Below are positions 46,830-58,595 of a stretch of 64,000 nucleotides of DNA, in pieces. The translations under genes were made by a program, and so were the position numbers. This stretch comes from Prosopocoilus inquinatus. Lineage: Eukaryota > Arthropoda > Insecta > Coleoptera > Lucanidae. Numbering within the stretch: the stretch's first letter is position 1; each line of letters starts with the position of its first letter. The notes under the pieces are model-generated. The model was not told the DNA's origin, ran no database searches, and saw nothing but the letters and a program-made list of their open reading frames with translations. Location: NCBI GenBank assembly GCA_036172665.1, contig CM069875.1, forward strand, positions 24,831,806-24,895,805. Reading direction: 5' to 3'.

Positions 46830-47086
46830 TTTTTAGAAAAATTTTGTGCAAATCGTTTTTGATTGCAGTGAAAATCTCGAGCAGCCTCTGGACAGCTGTT
46901 TCAGCCCTGCTTGGGGCTTCTTCAGCAGAGACGTAGCTCGACATTTCCACTGCAAACAAAAACGACTTGTCCAATTTATTCACAATTGCGATGTAAGAGT
47001 GATGAACAGATAAAATAGCGACATCTTACTATCGCTTTTTGACCTGACAAAAAGCGATTGTAAGATGTCGCTATTTTATCTGTTCA
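46830..47086 (-). mobile_element. Hammerhead retrozyme-like element, locus 5, minimal
   Basis: Only 257 bp, with an exact 12-bp target duplication TAACTAAATTAG (46818-46829 and 47087-47098). It holds one hammerhead and ends on the right in a snap-back: GACATCTTACTATCGC at 47019-47034 is mirrored by GCGATTGTAAGATGTC at 47053-47068, about as in locus 1. This is the smallest complete insertion in the window. Confidence 0.8.
46877..46940 (-). ncRNA. Type I hammerhead ribozyme (locus 5)
   Basis: All invariant bases are present (CTGAAGA core, GAAA, stem III ACAGCTGT, C17). Stem I is GTCTCTG with CAGAGGC. Cleavage predicted between 46891 and 46890. Confidence 0.8.
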
Positions 47087-47098
47087 TAACTAAATTAG

Positions 47099-47544
47099 AT
47101 TAAGACAAAAGCATAAAATTAAATTGGGATAACAAAAGCCTAAAAGTAAGAAACAAAAAAGTCAGCAGTGAAATGCTGCTATTAAAAATAACCTTCTTTT
47201 CTTTTGTGGTAAGGAGGAAGAACTCTTGCATATTGTTACAAATGTGAGTTGCGACAGAAGTAAATTCTGATTTCAGACGAGTGGCGTCACCTATTGGTAA
47301 ACCGGCTCTCTCACAGATTGTTGGAAATGTTCGCGACTGTTCTATGTTACAGTGTTTTGGAGGAGTACGCCACCTGTACATCATTTGAATGTTTCAGAAA
47401 ATTTGCGAAGGGTTCATGAAGGTGCTATCCCTACCTGGAAGCGAGTGAGTTTACTATATCAGTGAAGAACGGCGCGCTATTTAAACAGTCAGTTTAAATT
47501 TAGCGAATATTGTGTAGTAGTAAACGATGTATTGCAGATGTTAT
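47099..47544. other. Unassigned DNA
   Basis: Nothing recognised; a 94-codon minus frame at 47100-47384 lacks motifs. Confidence 0.4.
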
Positions 47545-48805
47545 AGCCGGTTTCACAAAGCTTTGTTAAAGCGTTGATTAACTAATCAACCGTTAAGTTT
47601 AATCAGTGTTAAAAATTTGATGCTGTTTCACAAAACAAAAAACTATTACGTTAATCTCTGATTAACTAATTGGAGTTTACGTTTGGCAACATCGAAAAAT
47701 TGCCACTTTAACACCGCTTTAAAGTAATCTGTCCGGCACGGCGTTAGGCAGTGTGAGATTAGAAACTCAAAATAAATAAATACACCTTAAATTCTTCGCA
47801 TTAGTGCTGTCAGTGATTTGTAAAAATGAAAAAGGAAAAAAGAAAGGGAGGAAAGAAACTTTAGTGCAGTTGAATTACTTGAACAGATATGGCAAAGACA
47901 CATTTTCTGTTGTGGTACAGTTCAGGGGAATTACCACCAGGTGAAATAATTTTAACATGGTGTACAATATGTAGTGCCAATGTCATGATAAAAGCCTAAT
48001 GTTAACTTGCGGAGCTTCTTCTATTGGCAATTTAATTAACTGTTTGCTTTGCCTTGCAATAAGATGAATTATTCTACGTATCGATGGTTTCTGAAAGTAT
48101 CAGGAATCAGCTGTTGAAATATTTCAGTAGATAATAACGTAAGTTTATCAGCAACTGATTTGTACCATAAAATAAATTTATTTTTGCTTGTTGCAGGTTC
48201 TAGTGTGGGACCAAAGAGTTCCATAACTCCTTCGGAAAAGCGAAACGTTAAATTCATGATCATCCAAATCATTAAAAGGATTATTTCTGTCTCTTATAAA
48301 ATGAATTCTACCTTAAGGAGGCATTTCTTTATCGTCAGAGAAAAAACTGAAGTTGCAGACATTTTGAAATAATTTTGAATTGTTTGTTGTTGAAAATAAT
48401 TTCCGAAATAGTGTCGTAAAAATTACTCTTTAAACCAAGTGAGTAAAAAGTACAGAAATGTCATTATTTTTAATATTTAAGGTACATTACATTTTTAAAT
48501 AAAATTATAATTATCTTTTAGATATATGTGTGGAATTTTTATATCAAAAAAGCTTTATAATAACTATGAAAAATTCACTCCTTACTTTTTAATCGCTGGA
48601 ATTCTATCGATTAATCTAACGCCTAACTAGATAGAAGTAAACGAAGCTTTATCTCTTAATCGAGCTTTGTGAAACACTTAACAGAGCATTAAAACTATTT
48701 GACGACAGATTACAGAGCGAGCCGTTTAGTAATCATTGTTAATTTAAGCATCGTTACAGAGTTCATCGGAACTTAAATATTTAACGAAGCTTTGTGAAAC
48801 CGGCC
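47545..48805. mobile_element. PIF/Harbinger-like element, decayed
   Basis: Termini AGCCGGTTTCACAAAGCTT (from 47545) and, on the other strand from 48805, GGCCGGTTTCACAAAGCTT, followed by related subterminal GTTAAA/GATTAACTAA words. GCCGGTTTCACAAAG ends are common in insect Harbinger-type families. Flanking bases TTA and TCA would be a 3-bp duplication with one change. A plus-strand trace near 47826-47920 (KRKGGKK, SAVELLEQIWQ across a stop) could be the Myb-like accessory protein, but this is weak. Confidence 0.55.
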
Positions 48806-50447
48806 ATCAATGTTATTGCACTTTCGTTCTGTAAAATAATTGTGTTTAATTCAAGTGTTTTAAAAATAAACGACGCGACGCTTATAATTCTATTATTTGC
48901 GGATCCCGACAATATAGATATTGACATCTAAAACTATTGCGTGTTCAACGAAAACATTTAATAGAAATAATTGTGGCTGAATTAAGGCTTTGTAGTACTT
49001 TCTAAAATACAATTTGAAATCACTTTACACCTGATTTACATAAGAGCATGGAATACCGGTGCCTTTTTACAACGCCGGTATTCATTTGATGTTTGCACTT
49101 CAAATACCGGTATTTCGGTATTTTTACGGTATTGATATAAACTTATATTATATCGGGTGTAGAATTGTTTCTCAGAAGAGGATTTTACATGTAAAAATAA
49201 AGTAACTCAATTATTTCCTCTTATAACAAAAATTATACAGCAAAACAGTTAAAATAAAAGTTGCGCAAAATTAAAACGAAAATCTGATTCTCGTATTTAG
49301 GGTACTCAAAGAAAGGACAAAAAGAATTAAAGAACACCAAAAATTAGCTGTGGAACTTGACCAATCAGCGATTGGGAAAAGTAGTCACGTGTGTCCAATT
49401 TGACTGTTCACTTACCGCAGCCTTGAACTGAAAAGACACAGAAACACAGAAAATGCTGATGTTTTCTTAAGCACCGAGGAGAATAAAAATGTATCTAATT
49501 TATTTTAAAAGTCAAATTCCGTAACAAGTGTTAATTTTTAATGTTTTTTTTGTTAATTTTTTTCTCTTTTTCAGTACAGGATGATTAACTATTTTGCCAG
49601 AAAATTGTTAGGAGAAATAATAATTAGGATTATATGTAAAATCCTATGTCTCGAAAAATATTTCACCCAGTATACTACAGGTGTTTCAAAACCTGTGTGT
49701 TTAAATGAAACTATAAGTTCCCCGTTACATAAGAGATTAATTCTCCAAATCTGAAATTTTTTTGCCCAAAAATGAAAAATTGACCCATCACAAGCGACCG
49801 CAGTCCATTTGTTTTAAACCTCTGATTAGTTTACGACTTGTTTCAGCAATTTATTCCGATAAAAGCAATAAACCGCAATAAAACTTTTTATTTACGTTTA
49901 CAAGAACTCGGTCAAGGTCTCATTGTATACGAATATGAATCCGACTTGCGAACATCGGCATGTTTATTTGTATTTTGAACATACTATAAGTAAGAACGTT
50001 TGTTTACGCACGTCTTTGTAATAGACAATAACAATTATGTTAAAAACGAGTACCTAATCTTCGTTAAATTTTTGCTGAAGTAATTAAACATCTTCCTACG
50101 CTAGTTTTGTAACTGCGTTGAAAATGCGTGAAATTATTTTTTAATTATCGCTCTAATAGCTGCAGAATAAGTATTGCAAGAGCAGAAACTATTCCTTTTA
50201 ATTGTAAAGACGGAAAGCAAGAATTGGAGTATAATAAGTTGAAAAATTTAAATAAATTAGATTTCCTGTGCACACAATAATCTCATGGTTCAAAATAAGT
50301 GATTGAATAACTTCGCCAGCTCTCAATCGAGCTATTTTATTAGTTGTTTACATTCTAACACAAAACACATGTTTTTATAAGGATAATATTGAACCTGAAT
50401 TTCTACGTCGGCTTAAACCATAAAGACAAAAGCTTTCGCCTAGTGCA

Positions 50448-50693
50448 GACGTTAATTTCGTTGTTTATTCGAAGTTTAAATAAACAAATTTATTTTTGCT
50501 GTACAAATACAATAAATTTTAGTAATCAACATTGTAAGTTGATTATTGACAATTTACAAATTAATATGACGTTTATTTCGTCGTTTATTCTAAGTTTTAA
50601 TAAAGAAACAAATTTATTTTTGCTGTACCAATAGAATAAACTTTAGTAATCAACATCGTAAGTTGATTATTGGCAATTTGCAAATTAATACGA
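50448..50693. repeat. 120-bp tandem duplication
   Basis: GACGTTAATTTCGT at 50448 and GACGTTTATTTCGT at 50568 start two copies that share AAATTTATTTTTGCTGTAC and AGTAATCAACATNGTAAGTT. The duplication lies inside the hAT element and creates the open frame at 50389-50634. Confidence 0.75.
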
Positions 50694-51940
50694 CGTAGGA
50701 ATTTTCACTTTTTCGATCGCCTTTAAATTGAATTTTTTTAATTTAACTGTTAAAGTACGGATTAGCACAAAACTAATCATCAATTAATGCAATACGCACA
50801 GAATATTTTAAACTATTAAGCACTTACCTAGTTACAAAATTTATCTGCTTTTAAAATTAATTTAAAAAAAACACGTTACGTGATCTGCCTTAAGTACAAC
50901 ATTTGTGCATTAGGTCATGGTCTGCGTTTTGATGACTTTTTATGACCCCGAACGTCGGAGAATAGTTGAAAACCAAGCTCCGCCTGAACATTTAAGTTGC
51001 ATTCGGCGACCCTCAAACAATTTCTGTGAAAAAGTAAAATAATTTTTATCTGCGTTATTATTGCTATCTGACCAATAGTTGCATAACAAATTTTCCTTCT
51101 TTTCTTGGCCACTATTTGTGGTTTCAATTAAAGACAAATTTAGAGACACGCTGTATAACAAAGAAAAATAATGGTATAACAAATGTTCTGAGACTGAAAC
51201 TAAGCAAAGTAAAAATATTCTTATGATCAAAAAATTTCGGGAAAAGACAATATATAACTTTTTTAGCTCCTGCACACAGTCATCAATTTTAATATCGTGT
51301 TTTGCATAAATTGCTATTCCGCTAATTTTCAAGCAAAGTATTTTTTTTTTGAACGGAGCTATTGTTATTTTTTTAAACAAACATGTTTTGTTATTTTATG
51401 CGTTTTTATAAGTATACTAACCAAACAGGGTAAAAAAACGTATTTTTTGAAATGTAGTCGAAGACACTGGGTGTCCAAAATTTCTTAAACACGAGCGTAT
51501 TGAAAATAAAATTAATTACAATAATTATACATTACAAATAATCAACAATTCTGTTAAATAGTATAGTAACAATAATACATAAAAAAGCAAATAAAATCAC
51601 AATAAAATTTCTGTTTTTCCTGTGCTTATTGTTAGAAATAAACACGTAAATAGTTGTAGTAGTTGTAAATAGTCTAATAACTAGAGAGAGGAATCTTTAC
51701 GGGTCTGCAGCGGCAACGTTCAATGCATAGGCCCGCACTGATTGAAACCGGCCGGCGCATAAATTAATTTAGTATATCAATGCAAAGTCGCTAGTAAGGT
51801 CACATAAATACCCACATATATTTATACGTTAACTGTTTTTATTAGAGTGATGTATTGGATGTGCCAGTTTTGCGTGTTCAAATATCTAATTAAATGCCAC
51901 CGTCAATACTTTCTACAATTACTCCGTACTTTTATTTGTT

Positions 51941-52093
51941 TCTGTCACCAGTTGCGATGTGGAAAGGCCTTTGACGAGATTGAAAGAACTTCTAAGCGCA
52001 AAAAGGAATCAAGTTTCGGAGGAGAATTTAGAGTACTACGCTATTATACATGCTTACGTGAAAACGATTAATTCATATCGACTGTTAAATTAA
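51941..52093 (+). pseudogene. hAT transposase dimerisation-domain fragment
   Basis: A 50-codon open stretch ending in TAA at 52091-52093. It contains SCDVERPLTRLKELLSAKRN followed by QVSEENLEYYAIIH. The pattern S-x-VER-x-F/L-S/T-x-LK ... KR-x2-L/V-x2-ENL is the C-terminal hAT dimerisation motif (hATC), which brings transposase subunits together. Upstream in the same frame a stop at about 51890 and loss of similarity show the remainder is eroded. It is shorter than usual annotation cut-offs. Confidence 0.75.
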
Positions 52094-52328
52094 GTAAACA
52101 TTTATTTGAAAACTGATTTTTAAAAATGCATGCTTCGTCATCAGTAAAAATTCCTCTGTCTACTAGTAACTTAAAAATATTTGACTTGATTTATTGAGCA
52201 ATTAATTTTGTTAATACTGAAATCGAAATTTCCGTATTTCAAATTTGAATACCTTTTTTTAAACTATTTTTTTTTTGTTCCTTAAACAATGAAAAGATGT
52301 TCGGAATTACCGAAAATCGGTATCCATG

Positions 52329-52738
52329 ACATAATTTACACCAATCGTTGAGTAGTCTTATAGATTTTGTCAATCACTTACGGAAACCATCCACTCTACC
52401 TGAAGATGACAGACCAAGTCCAAAATGTGACTTCATCATATGAAGGCTAATATTCATGAAGTATTGTTGAATGCTTGTAATATAGTATAGGGTGGAAAAT
52501 AGTTTTCCCGTCCAACCTCTTACTAAATAGTTAAAACTACTTAGAATTGACAGATTCCAACACATATATCTAACACTTGATAATTGTGCTCGATTCGATT
52601 TTTTTTTTCGTCATCATATTACACTCCAGTTTTTCCAATCGTGTTTGAGAAGCGTGCTGACTTGTTATTCATATTGCCCTTGAAACAGAAAGTACGAATC
52701 TGAAGACAAGCCGGCATATGAAAATTTTATCTCTCATA
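52329..52738. other. Unassigned DNA
   Basis: Nothing recognised. Confidence 0.4.
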
Positions 52739-52740
52739 TA

Positions 52741-53741
52741 CCGGGTGGAAAGTTTCAAACCCGAACATAGCAAACTTGTATTGAAAACTATGTTTCTGTG
52801 ACTTGCTGCTCGCCGTTTGAAGATACAAAAATGGCAATGGTATTAAAGAAAAGAGAAAATTATGGACAATATTATGGTGTTAAAATTATTCCTAAATATT
52901 AATGCTTTTGGAATATAAATAAAATTTTCAAATTTTAAACGAAAAACTTAGTCGCCTATGTCAGGTTTGAAACTTTCAGTTGTTTCAATTAATGGAAAAT
53001 AATTTATACGTCAGTCAAAAAGTATTATGAATTATTGTACAGAGCAAATAACAGGGAGGTACTCTTGTCGTTTAAGTTACAACAATTATTTCTTTATTAG
53101 AATGATAATCATATTCTACGTCATTGCATATAAAAATAATGTTTCTGATACTATCAATAAACTTAAAATGATGCCATGGGCAATCAATACCGACACATGT
53201 CGATACTAAATCAGTTTTAAATTAATTGTACTAAGAATTAAGTAAGTTTCACACTGTTCAAGAATATGTAACACACAACTGTAAAGAATATTAAAAAAAA
53301 ATTCAATTCCACAAATCTAGTTGCCATCAACAATGTATTGAAATTAAATAGAATAGTAGGAAAGTATTTTGTGAAGAAATGCAGGAGCAAAGAAATAAAT
53401 CGTAACAGTTTTTTATCGTCAGTATGCTACACAGATGAACGGAATTTTATTTTGAATAAGAAACATATTGTACATTCAATAAATTCTGGTTATTGAATTA
53501 CAAACTTCAAATCTGACATATTAAGGCGACTACATTTTTCATTTGAACTTTAAAAATGTAATTTCTATTTCAAAAGTATTAACACAGTAGGTATAATTTT
53601 AACACGATAACATTGGCGTTAATTTTATCTTTCATTTAATACCATTACCATTTTTGTATCTTTAAATGGCGAGCAGTAATCTACAGAAACGTAGTTCTCG
53701 ATGGAACTTTGCTATGTTCGGGTTTGAAACTTTCCACCCGG
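52741..53741. mobile_element. TA-flanked TIR element, about 1 kb
   Basis: CCGGGTGGAAAGTTTCAAAC at 52741 is mirrored exactly by GTTTGAAACTTTCCACCCGG ending at 53741, with TA on both sides (52739-52740 and 53742-53743). The arms extend beyond 100 bp with mismatches, and TCAGGTTTGAAACTTTCAG recurs at about 52962. TA target and long TIRs suggest a non-autonomous Tc1/mariner-superfamily element. Confidence 0.8.
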
Positions 53742-53764
53742 TAGACTCATAGAATCCGCATATA

Positions 53765-53886
53765 CTATGCCCGCCAAAAAAATCTGGGGCGTGTAATATG
53801 TCCTGCTGTAAATATGACGAAGTGTTACCATAGAAACAAGCACTAAATAGCAAGATGATTAGTTTAGATTATTTTGGCGGGCATAG
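53765..53886. mobile_element. 122-bp TA-flanked MITE
   Basis: CTATGCCCGCCAAAA at 53765-53779 is mirrored by TTTTGGCGGGCATAG at 53872-53886, with TA at 53763-53764 and 53887-53888. Confidence 0.8.
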
Positions 53887-53967
53887 TACCAGGATGGGAT
53901 TCAAACCCACGCCGAATAGTTTCCCGGCCAAGCGGTAAGCCGTTGCCTGCGAACAATTCGGCTATGT
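53887..53967 (-). pseudogene. tRNA-like sequence (Ser/Leu-like), SINE head or tRNA pseudogene
   Basis: On the minus strand TAGCCGAATTGTTCG resembles an A box and GTGGGTTTGAATCCCATCCT resembles a T arm with B box, about 40 bases apart. The acceptor stem and anticodon arm do not fold convincingly. Not a functional tRNA. Confidence 0.4.
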
Positions 53968-54854
53968 AACTACATGAAAGCAAAATATGAAAAACAGCCG
54001 ACTTTCTAAGAATCCTGATTTAAAATGCTGTTTCTTGGGTTGTCGTTTTGAGACGTTCTGCTTCTCAAATTTCAACGTACTTGCTATAAGTAAAGAAAAT
54101 ATTGAGTTGGTTCTTTTTCTAGTAACTACGTTATCTGCGTTATCCCTAGAAAAGAAAGTAGCACGTAACTGTGATAATAGATATGTAACAACGTTGATTA
54201 TGGGTATTATGCCAAATCGCCAACTAAGTAGCGTTTCCCAAACTGTGGGGGGCGCGCCTAAGTCTTCAAATGGGGGCGCAGCAGAATAAACATAAAGAAA
54301 TTGAACGCAAATTGCAACTGATTTATCAACTTATTTTTTTAGAAGAAATTATTATGCACCCCTTCCCACCCCACTTCTTTATTTTTTAATTTAGAAAGAA
54401 GTCTTGATTATAAAACCTACATAGACTAATTCAAAGTTTTTACTGATATTTACAGAAAAACAAATGAACATCGCATAACTGAGATGTAAAGTGAAATTTT
54501 AATTTTTTAATCGGAAAACTTGGTATTTTTTTTAATTATTTGGTATCAATAATAATAATCGCCTTTCTTTTTCTTAAACAAATTTTATCTTTTAAAACTT
54601 TGTTTAATTAAAACGTAACATTGTGTCTAAGAGACGATTATTCATATTCTATAGCACGGGTATGTCGACCCTTTGGAGGTCGATGAAGACTTGAAAGGGG
54701 TCGATGAACCTTTATTAAGGGTCCACTAGGGGTCTTTCAGGGTGTCGGAGTTGTTAAGTCTTGTGTAATGAAGATCTTGTTAAATAGTTTATAAAAAAAG
54801 TAAAAATATTACAAAAAAATTTTGTGCAAATCGTTTTTGATTGCAGTGAGAACC

Positions 54855-54918
54855 TCGAGCAGCCCCTGGACAGCTGTTTCAGCCCTGCTTGGGGCTTCTT
54901 CAGCAGAAACGTAGCTCG
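54855..54918 (-). ncRNA. Hammerhead ribozyme, wobble-rich stem I (locus 6, copy a)
   Basis: Core CTGAAGA at plus 54897-54903, cleavage between 54869 and 54868. Stem I GTTTCTG faces CAGGGGC, pairing through three G-U wobbles. Core bases intact. Confidence 0.7.
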
Positions 54919-55184
54919 ACATTCCCACTGCAGACCAAAAACGACTTGCCCAATTTATTCGCAAATGCGATGTAAGAATGATGAACATATAAAATAGCGA
55001 CAACTTACTATCGCTTTTTGACCTAACATTGCAGTAGGATAGACAAATTGAAGCGGGATTTGCTCCTAATGAGTCCCCCATGCAAGGCGGCCATGCTTGC
55101 TGTCGCTATTTTATATGTTCATCATTCTTACATTGCATTTGCGAATAAATTGGGCAAGTCGTTTTTGGTCTGCAGTGGGAATGT

Positions 55185-55248
55185 CAAGCTACGTTTCTGC
55201 TGAAGAAGCCCCAAGCAGGGCTGAAACAGCTGTCCAGAGGCTGCTCGA
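55185..55248 (+). ncRNA. Type I hammerhead ribozyme (locus 6, copy b)
   Basis: Core CTGAAGA at 55200-55206, C17 at 55224, cleavage predicted at 55224/55225. Stem I GTTTCTG with CAGAGGC. The distal helix has one A-C mismatch (CAAGC with GCTCG). Confidence 0.75.
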
Positions 55249-55459
55249 GGTTCTCACTGCAATCAAAAACGATTTGCACAAAATTTTTCTAAAATCTTTC
55301 ATTATGCTTTGACAGCAAGCATGGCCGCCTTGCATGGGGGACTCATTAGGAGCAAATCCCGCTTCAATTTGTCTATCCTACTGCAATGTTAGGTCAAAAA
55401 GCGATAGTAAGTTGTTGCTATTTTATATGTTAAAAATATTACATATAATATTGAATGAA

Positions 55460-56290
55460 TTTGAATTAGCTTGTATAAAGGAGAAAAAAAGATGTTCAAT
55501 TGATTATCAAAATCAAAACACTCCTAAAATACGAATAAAATCGAATGAAATAAAAGCAAAAGACAATCGTCAAACAAGACAGGACGAAAATAAAAATATT
55601 GTGAAACTCATTAGCTCAAACCGATATAAACTGACTCACCAGAACCGAAAATTTTATTCAATTTAATAATTAAAAAATAATATAAATTCGCCATTCAGCG
55701 GAATTAAAGTGTAAAATAAAATAATCTTAAATCGTGTAAAAAAAGAAACAAGAGACGTTCAATTGATAATTAAAAAAGTCAAAAGTTTTATCAAATAAAG
55801 TCAAACCGAAGAGAAAACAAGTAACAAGATGATTAGATGTAAATTTAAAAGTAAAAATCAAAACGAATAAAATCGATTAAAAGAAAAAAAACAAAGGTCC
55901 ATCAATTGATTATATTAAAAGTTATATAAAATAGAGTCAAATGAAGATTGTATAAAAATAAAGGGTGATGATAAAGTTAGGACCAAAATAAAAATTATGT
56001 AAAACTAACAATAAGTCAAATTGATTTAAAAATTGACAAATTTTGTCATGATCCAAAGAATAATCTGTAAATTTGAACAAAACTGGGCGATCAGTGAATA
56101 ATTTAAAAACAAAATAAAGTCAAATCAAATAAAGGAGAAAATAAAATGGCAATCAATCGACCGGATTAATGTGTAAAATAAATTCACACTCAATAAACGA
56201 GAATCAAAACAAATCAGGGAAAAAATAATGGTAATTAGTAGTTAAAAAATAAAAACAAAACGAGTAAAATATATTAAACGAAAGGGAAAG
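55460..56290. repeat. Strand-asymmetric A-rich, quasi-repetitive tract
   Basis: The plus strand is dominated by A and G, with recurring loosely spaced words such as CAATTGATTAT, AAATAAAGTCAAA and AAAACGAATAAAATCGATTA. It looks like a degenerate minisatellite inside the hAT-like element. Confidence 0.5.
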
Positions 56291-56524
56291 GGGGGCGTGA
56301 ATCATAACATAGCTCAAAAGGGGGTCGCGAAACCTAAAAGTTTAGGAAACGCTGAAGTACATTATAGACATCTTAGCAATTTGATGTCATTGATAAAATC
56401 CCTTTTTAGTTTAACTTAAAGGCTTCTGTGGCCATCATCCAAAGTTGATTTAGCATCCGGTTGAAACCGCGTCACGGTGATTTCTTCTATTGCTTACATG
56501 ATGTTTCGTTCTTCATTGCAGAGG

Positions 56525-56590
56525 AATTTCTTCAGGGCTGCTCCTGTTGGTGATGCTACTGCTGCTGCTGATGTTGCTGCTCTTTCTCAT
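56525..56590. repeat. CTG-rich trinucleotide patch
   Basis: Interrupted GCTGCTG/GTTGCTG runs. On the minus strand it would encode glutamine and histidine, but only within a 61-codon frame without other support. Confidence 0.6.
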
Positions 56591-56940
56591 TAGTCGAGAC
56601 TTTCTTATTACTTTGCATTAAATGAGGTCCCAGAAATAAGAACAGATTTACTTGAAAAAAAAAATTGGTGTAATATACTTGTATACAGCAATTAATTACG
56701 AACTTTCTGGATATGCGTCGTATATAGGAATTAATCATCAAAACTCAACTATAAATAGAATAGGATTTTACGTTTTAAGCCCCAATTTAATTCTTGATTT
56801 AAGCTGGAGTTATATTGCTCACGTAAAATGATTTAGTAAAGCCAGGTGTCCTTGCTAGAGATCACAACATGCTGTCATTTTAAATTTCGCTTTTTGTGGA
56901 TGAACGAGCAAATTGCTCCGTTTGTTTTTTCATTTAGATT
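56591..56940. other. AT-rich DNA
   Basis: Nothing recognised. Confidence 0.4.
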
Positions 56941-56944
56941 CGTA

Positions 56945-57560
56945 ATTTGGTTACGGCTGCTCTCAGAAAACAATACAGCGAAAGCCTCGGTCTAATTAAA
57001 AAGCGTTTACTTGAACACAGTTTCGGAAACTTCGGCGGAATACATTATCAGGCGAGTTAATTAAATTAGAGTCGCGCCTGAATATTTACAGATTAAGTTG
57101 CGAAAATGTGTCGATCGGCCTGAAAAGCTATTATTATTGCGTCGGGCGGTCCCCTCTCCGCACCAGAAATATTCATTAATTTAATGAATAAAACTTAATT
57201 TATACGAAAATCTGGAGAGTTTATTGCTGTAGAAAATTGAAAAATGAAATTTCTTTGGAGGCGGTCCGTAACTTTCCGTAATTAAAGCGCGCGGTGGTAA
57301 TTTTTATCCAATAACGAAAAACCCTTTATCGTGTGCTCGCAATTGAAGTATCGAGCTGCGCGGGATTAATGAGATTTTTAAAATCTCACCCGGACGCCGC
57401 CGGGGTCCTGCAAGCGTCGCGGCGACGGTGATTTATGTGCGTGCGAGAATTTTTCCGTTCGGCCGACGCCGTCTTCTGATTCTGTAAATTAATTGCGAAC
57501 ACATGCGCTTTCCGATAATTGCGAGCGCGACGTCGCTTTTAATTAATCACACCTGTCATA
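56945..57560. promoter_or_regulatory. Largest GC-richer unique island, candidate enhancer
   Basis: About 600 bp with many CG-bearing words (CGGACGCCGCCGGGGTCC, GCGTCGCGGCGACGG, GCGAGCGCGACGTCGC) mixed with homeodomain-like TAATTA/TTAATTAA cores. It contains no transposon similarity and no convincing open frame. The composition is typical of insect developmental enhancers, but this is inference. Confidence 0.3.
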
Positions 57561-58150
57561 CGTATAAAATATGTGAACTCCTGCCGCTTTTCTGAACCTC
57601 TGAATTAATTGGAAAACTTATTAAAAACGTACCTTCCCCACTTTTACAACACTGTATAATTAATCCGATTAAGAGCAAGAATTTTGTTCAACTGAATTGC
57701 ACGAACAAAGTCGAATACCGAAGATACATAAGATTTATTACTACTAGATTTTCTGGTAGTATAATAAAATTAGGATTAATTGCAAACATTTAAAATCATA
57801 TTAGGAGAAAGTTATAGAATGAGTTATACTGAGAGATATTTTTTACCTCGAATGTAAACCCGTATTACAAAATTGATATCCACTACCACAAGTAATCGCC
57901 ATTTATTCAACAGCTTTCTATGGAGGAGGGGTGGATAATTAAACGATGTAAAATTAAGGGCGCCAGGGAAATTGACTCAGCTATGTAAGAGTTCCCAAAG
58001 ATCCAACAGTGTGTGATGCTTAGATTACACAGGCTAACACGACTTTTGTTGAATTCTAAATAAGACTTGTTTTTTAGTAATTTGGGTATACTGAATGCGA
58101 AAATCATATTGGTTTTTACGCATCATGGCAAAAGTTAGCTCTGTGGCACA
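57561..58150. other. AT-rich DNA
   Basis: Nothing recognised. Confidence 0.4.
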
Positions 58151-58595
58151 TATACACCGTGTCCACAGATTTAGTTTACTATGGGAAAAACTTTTTTATT
58201 TTTGGGTTTAGAGGAAAAGTCATTCTTTATAAAAAAATTTGGTTGCCTTAAATCACTTAAAAACTTCATAGAACCTGATAAATTCTGGATGACAGCTGAG
58301 TTTTGCAAAATACAAGTCCAAGTTTTTCGTAGTAAAATCACGTTAACAGGTATTGCCTGAGAAAAAAATATTTCCGTCATAAACAACTCGAAGTAAATAG
58401 GAGTATTTATGCTTCATTGCAAAGGCAAACGAAGTGTTACGGAAGCCAATGGCGCACGAGAAAAAAGTAGTCATCTTCAACACAAATTTTCATAATTTTT
58501 CTTTTAGCACTTGTCTTGTTTGATGAACTTTTTGAATTATTTTTTTTATTTACCATCTGAAAATTTTAAAGAAATATATCATCTGGAATTTTATA

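Larger units (their letters stand above)
49047..52328 (+). mobile_element. hAT element, decayed, about 3.3 kb
   Basis: Ends CATGGAATACCGG (49047) and, on the other strand from 52328, CATGGATACCG, with further ACCGGTATTTCGGTATT-type subterminal repeats at the left. Flanking 8-mers ACATAAGA and ACATAATT agree at 6 of 8 bases if the left end includes the preceding G. A hAT transposase C terminus lies 235 bp from the right end in the expected orientation. Confidence 0.6.
54814..55430. mobile_element. Hammerhead retrozyme-like element, locus 6, inverted pair
   Basis: A minus-strand unit joined to a plus-strand unit at about 55100-55104, where CTTGCTGTC meets GTCGCTATTTTAT (shared TGTC). The target duplication TAAAAATATTAC(A) is at 54801-54813 and 55431-55443. 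It interrupts the hAT-like element, so it is younger than that element. Confidence 0.8.
54229..56354. mobile_element. hAT-like element interrupted by a retrozyme
   Basis: TAGCGTTTCCCAAACTGTGG at 54229 is mirrored, from 56354 on the other strand, by CAGCGTTTCCTAAACTTTTA, ends of the kind seen in insect and vertebrate hAT families. GGGGTCG-type words recur near both ends (54640-54720 and 56280-56330). Flanking 8-mers do not match, so the duplication is lost or the ends are misplaced. No transposase frame remains. Confidence 0.55.

Noticed and set aside
50940..51380. 146-codon minus-strand gene
   Set aside because: It lies inside a decayed hAT element, is AT-biased, and has no motif.
53887..53967. 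Functional tRNA gene
   Set aside because: Box-like motifs are present but no cloverleaf with a proper acceptor stem and anticodon arm forms.
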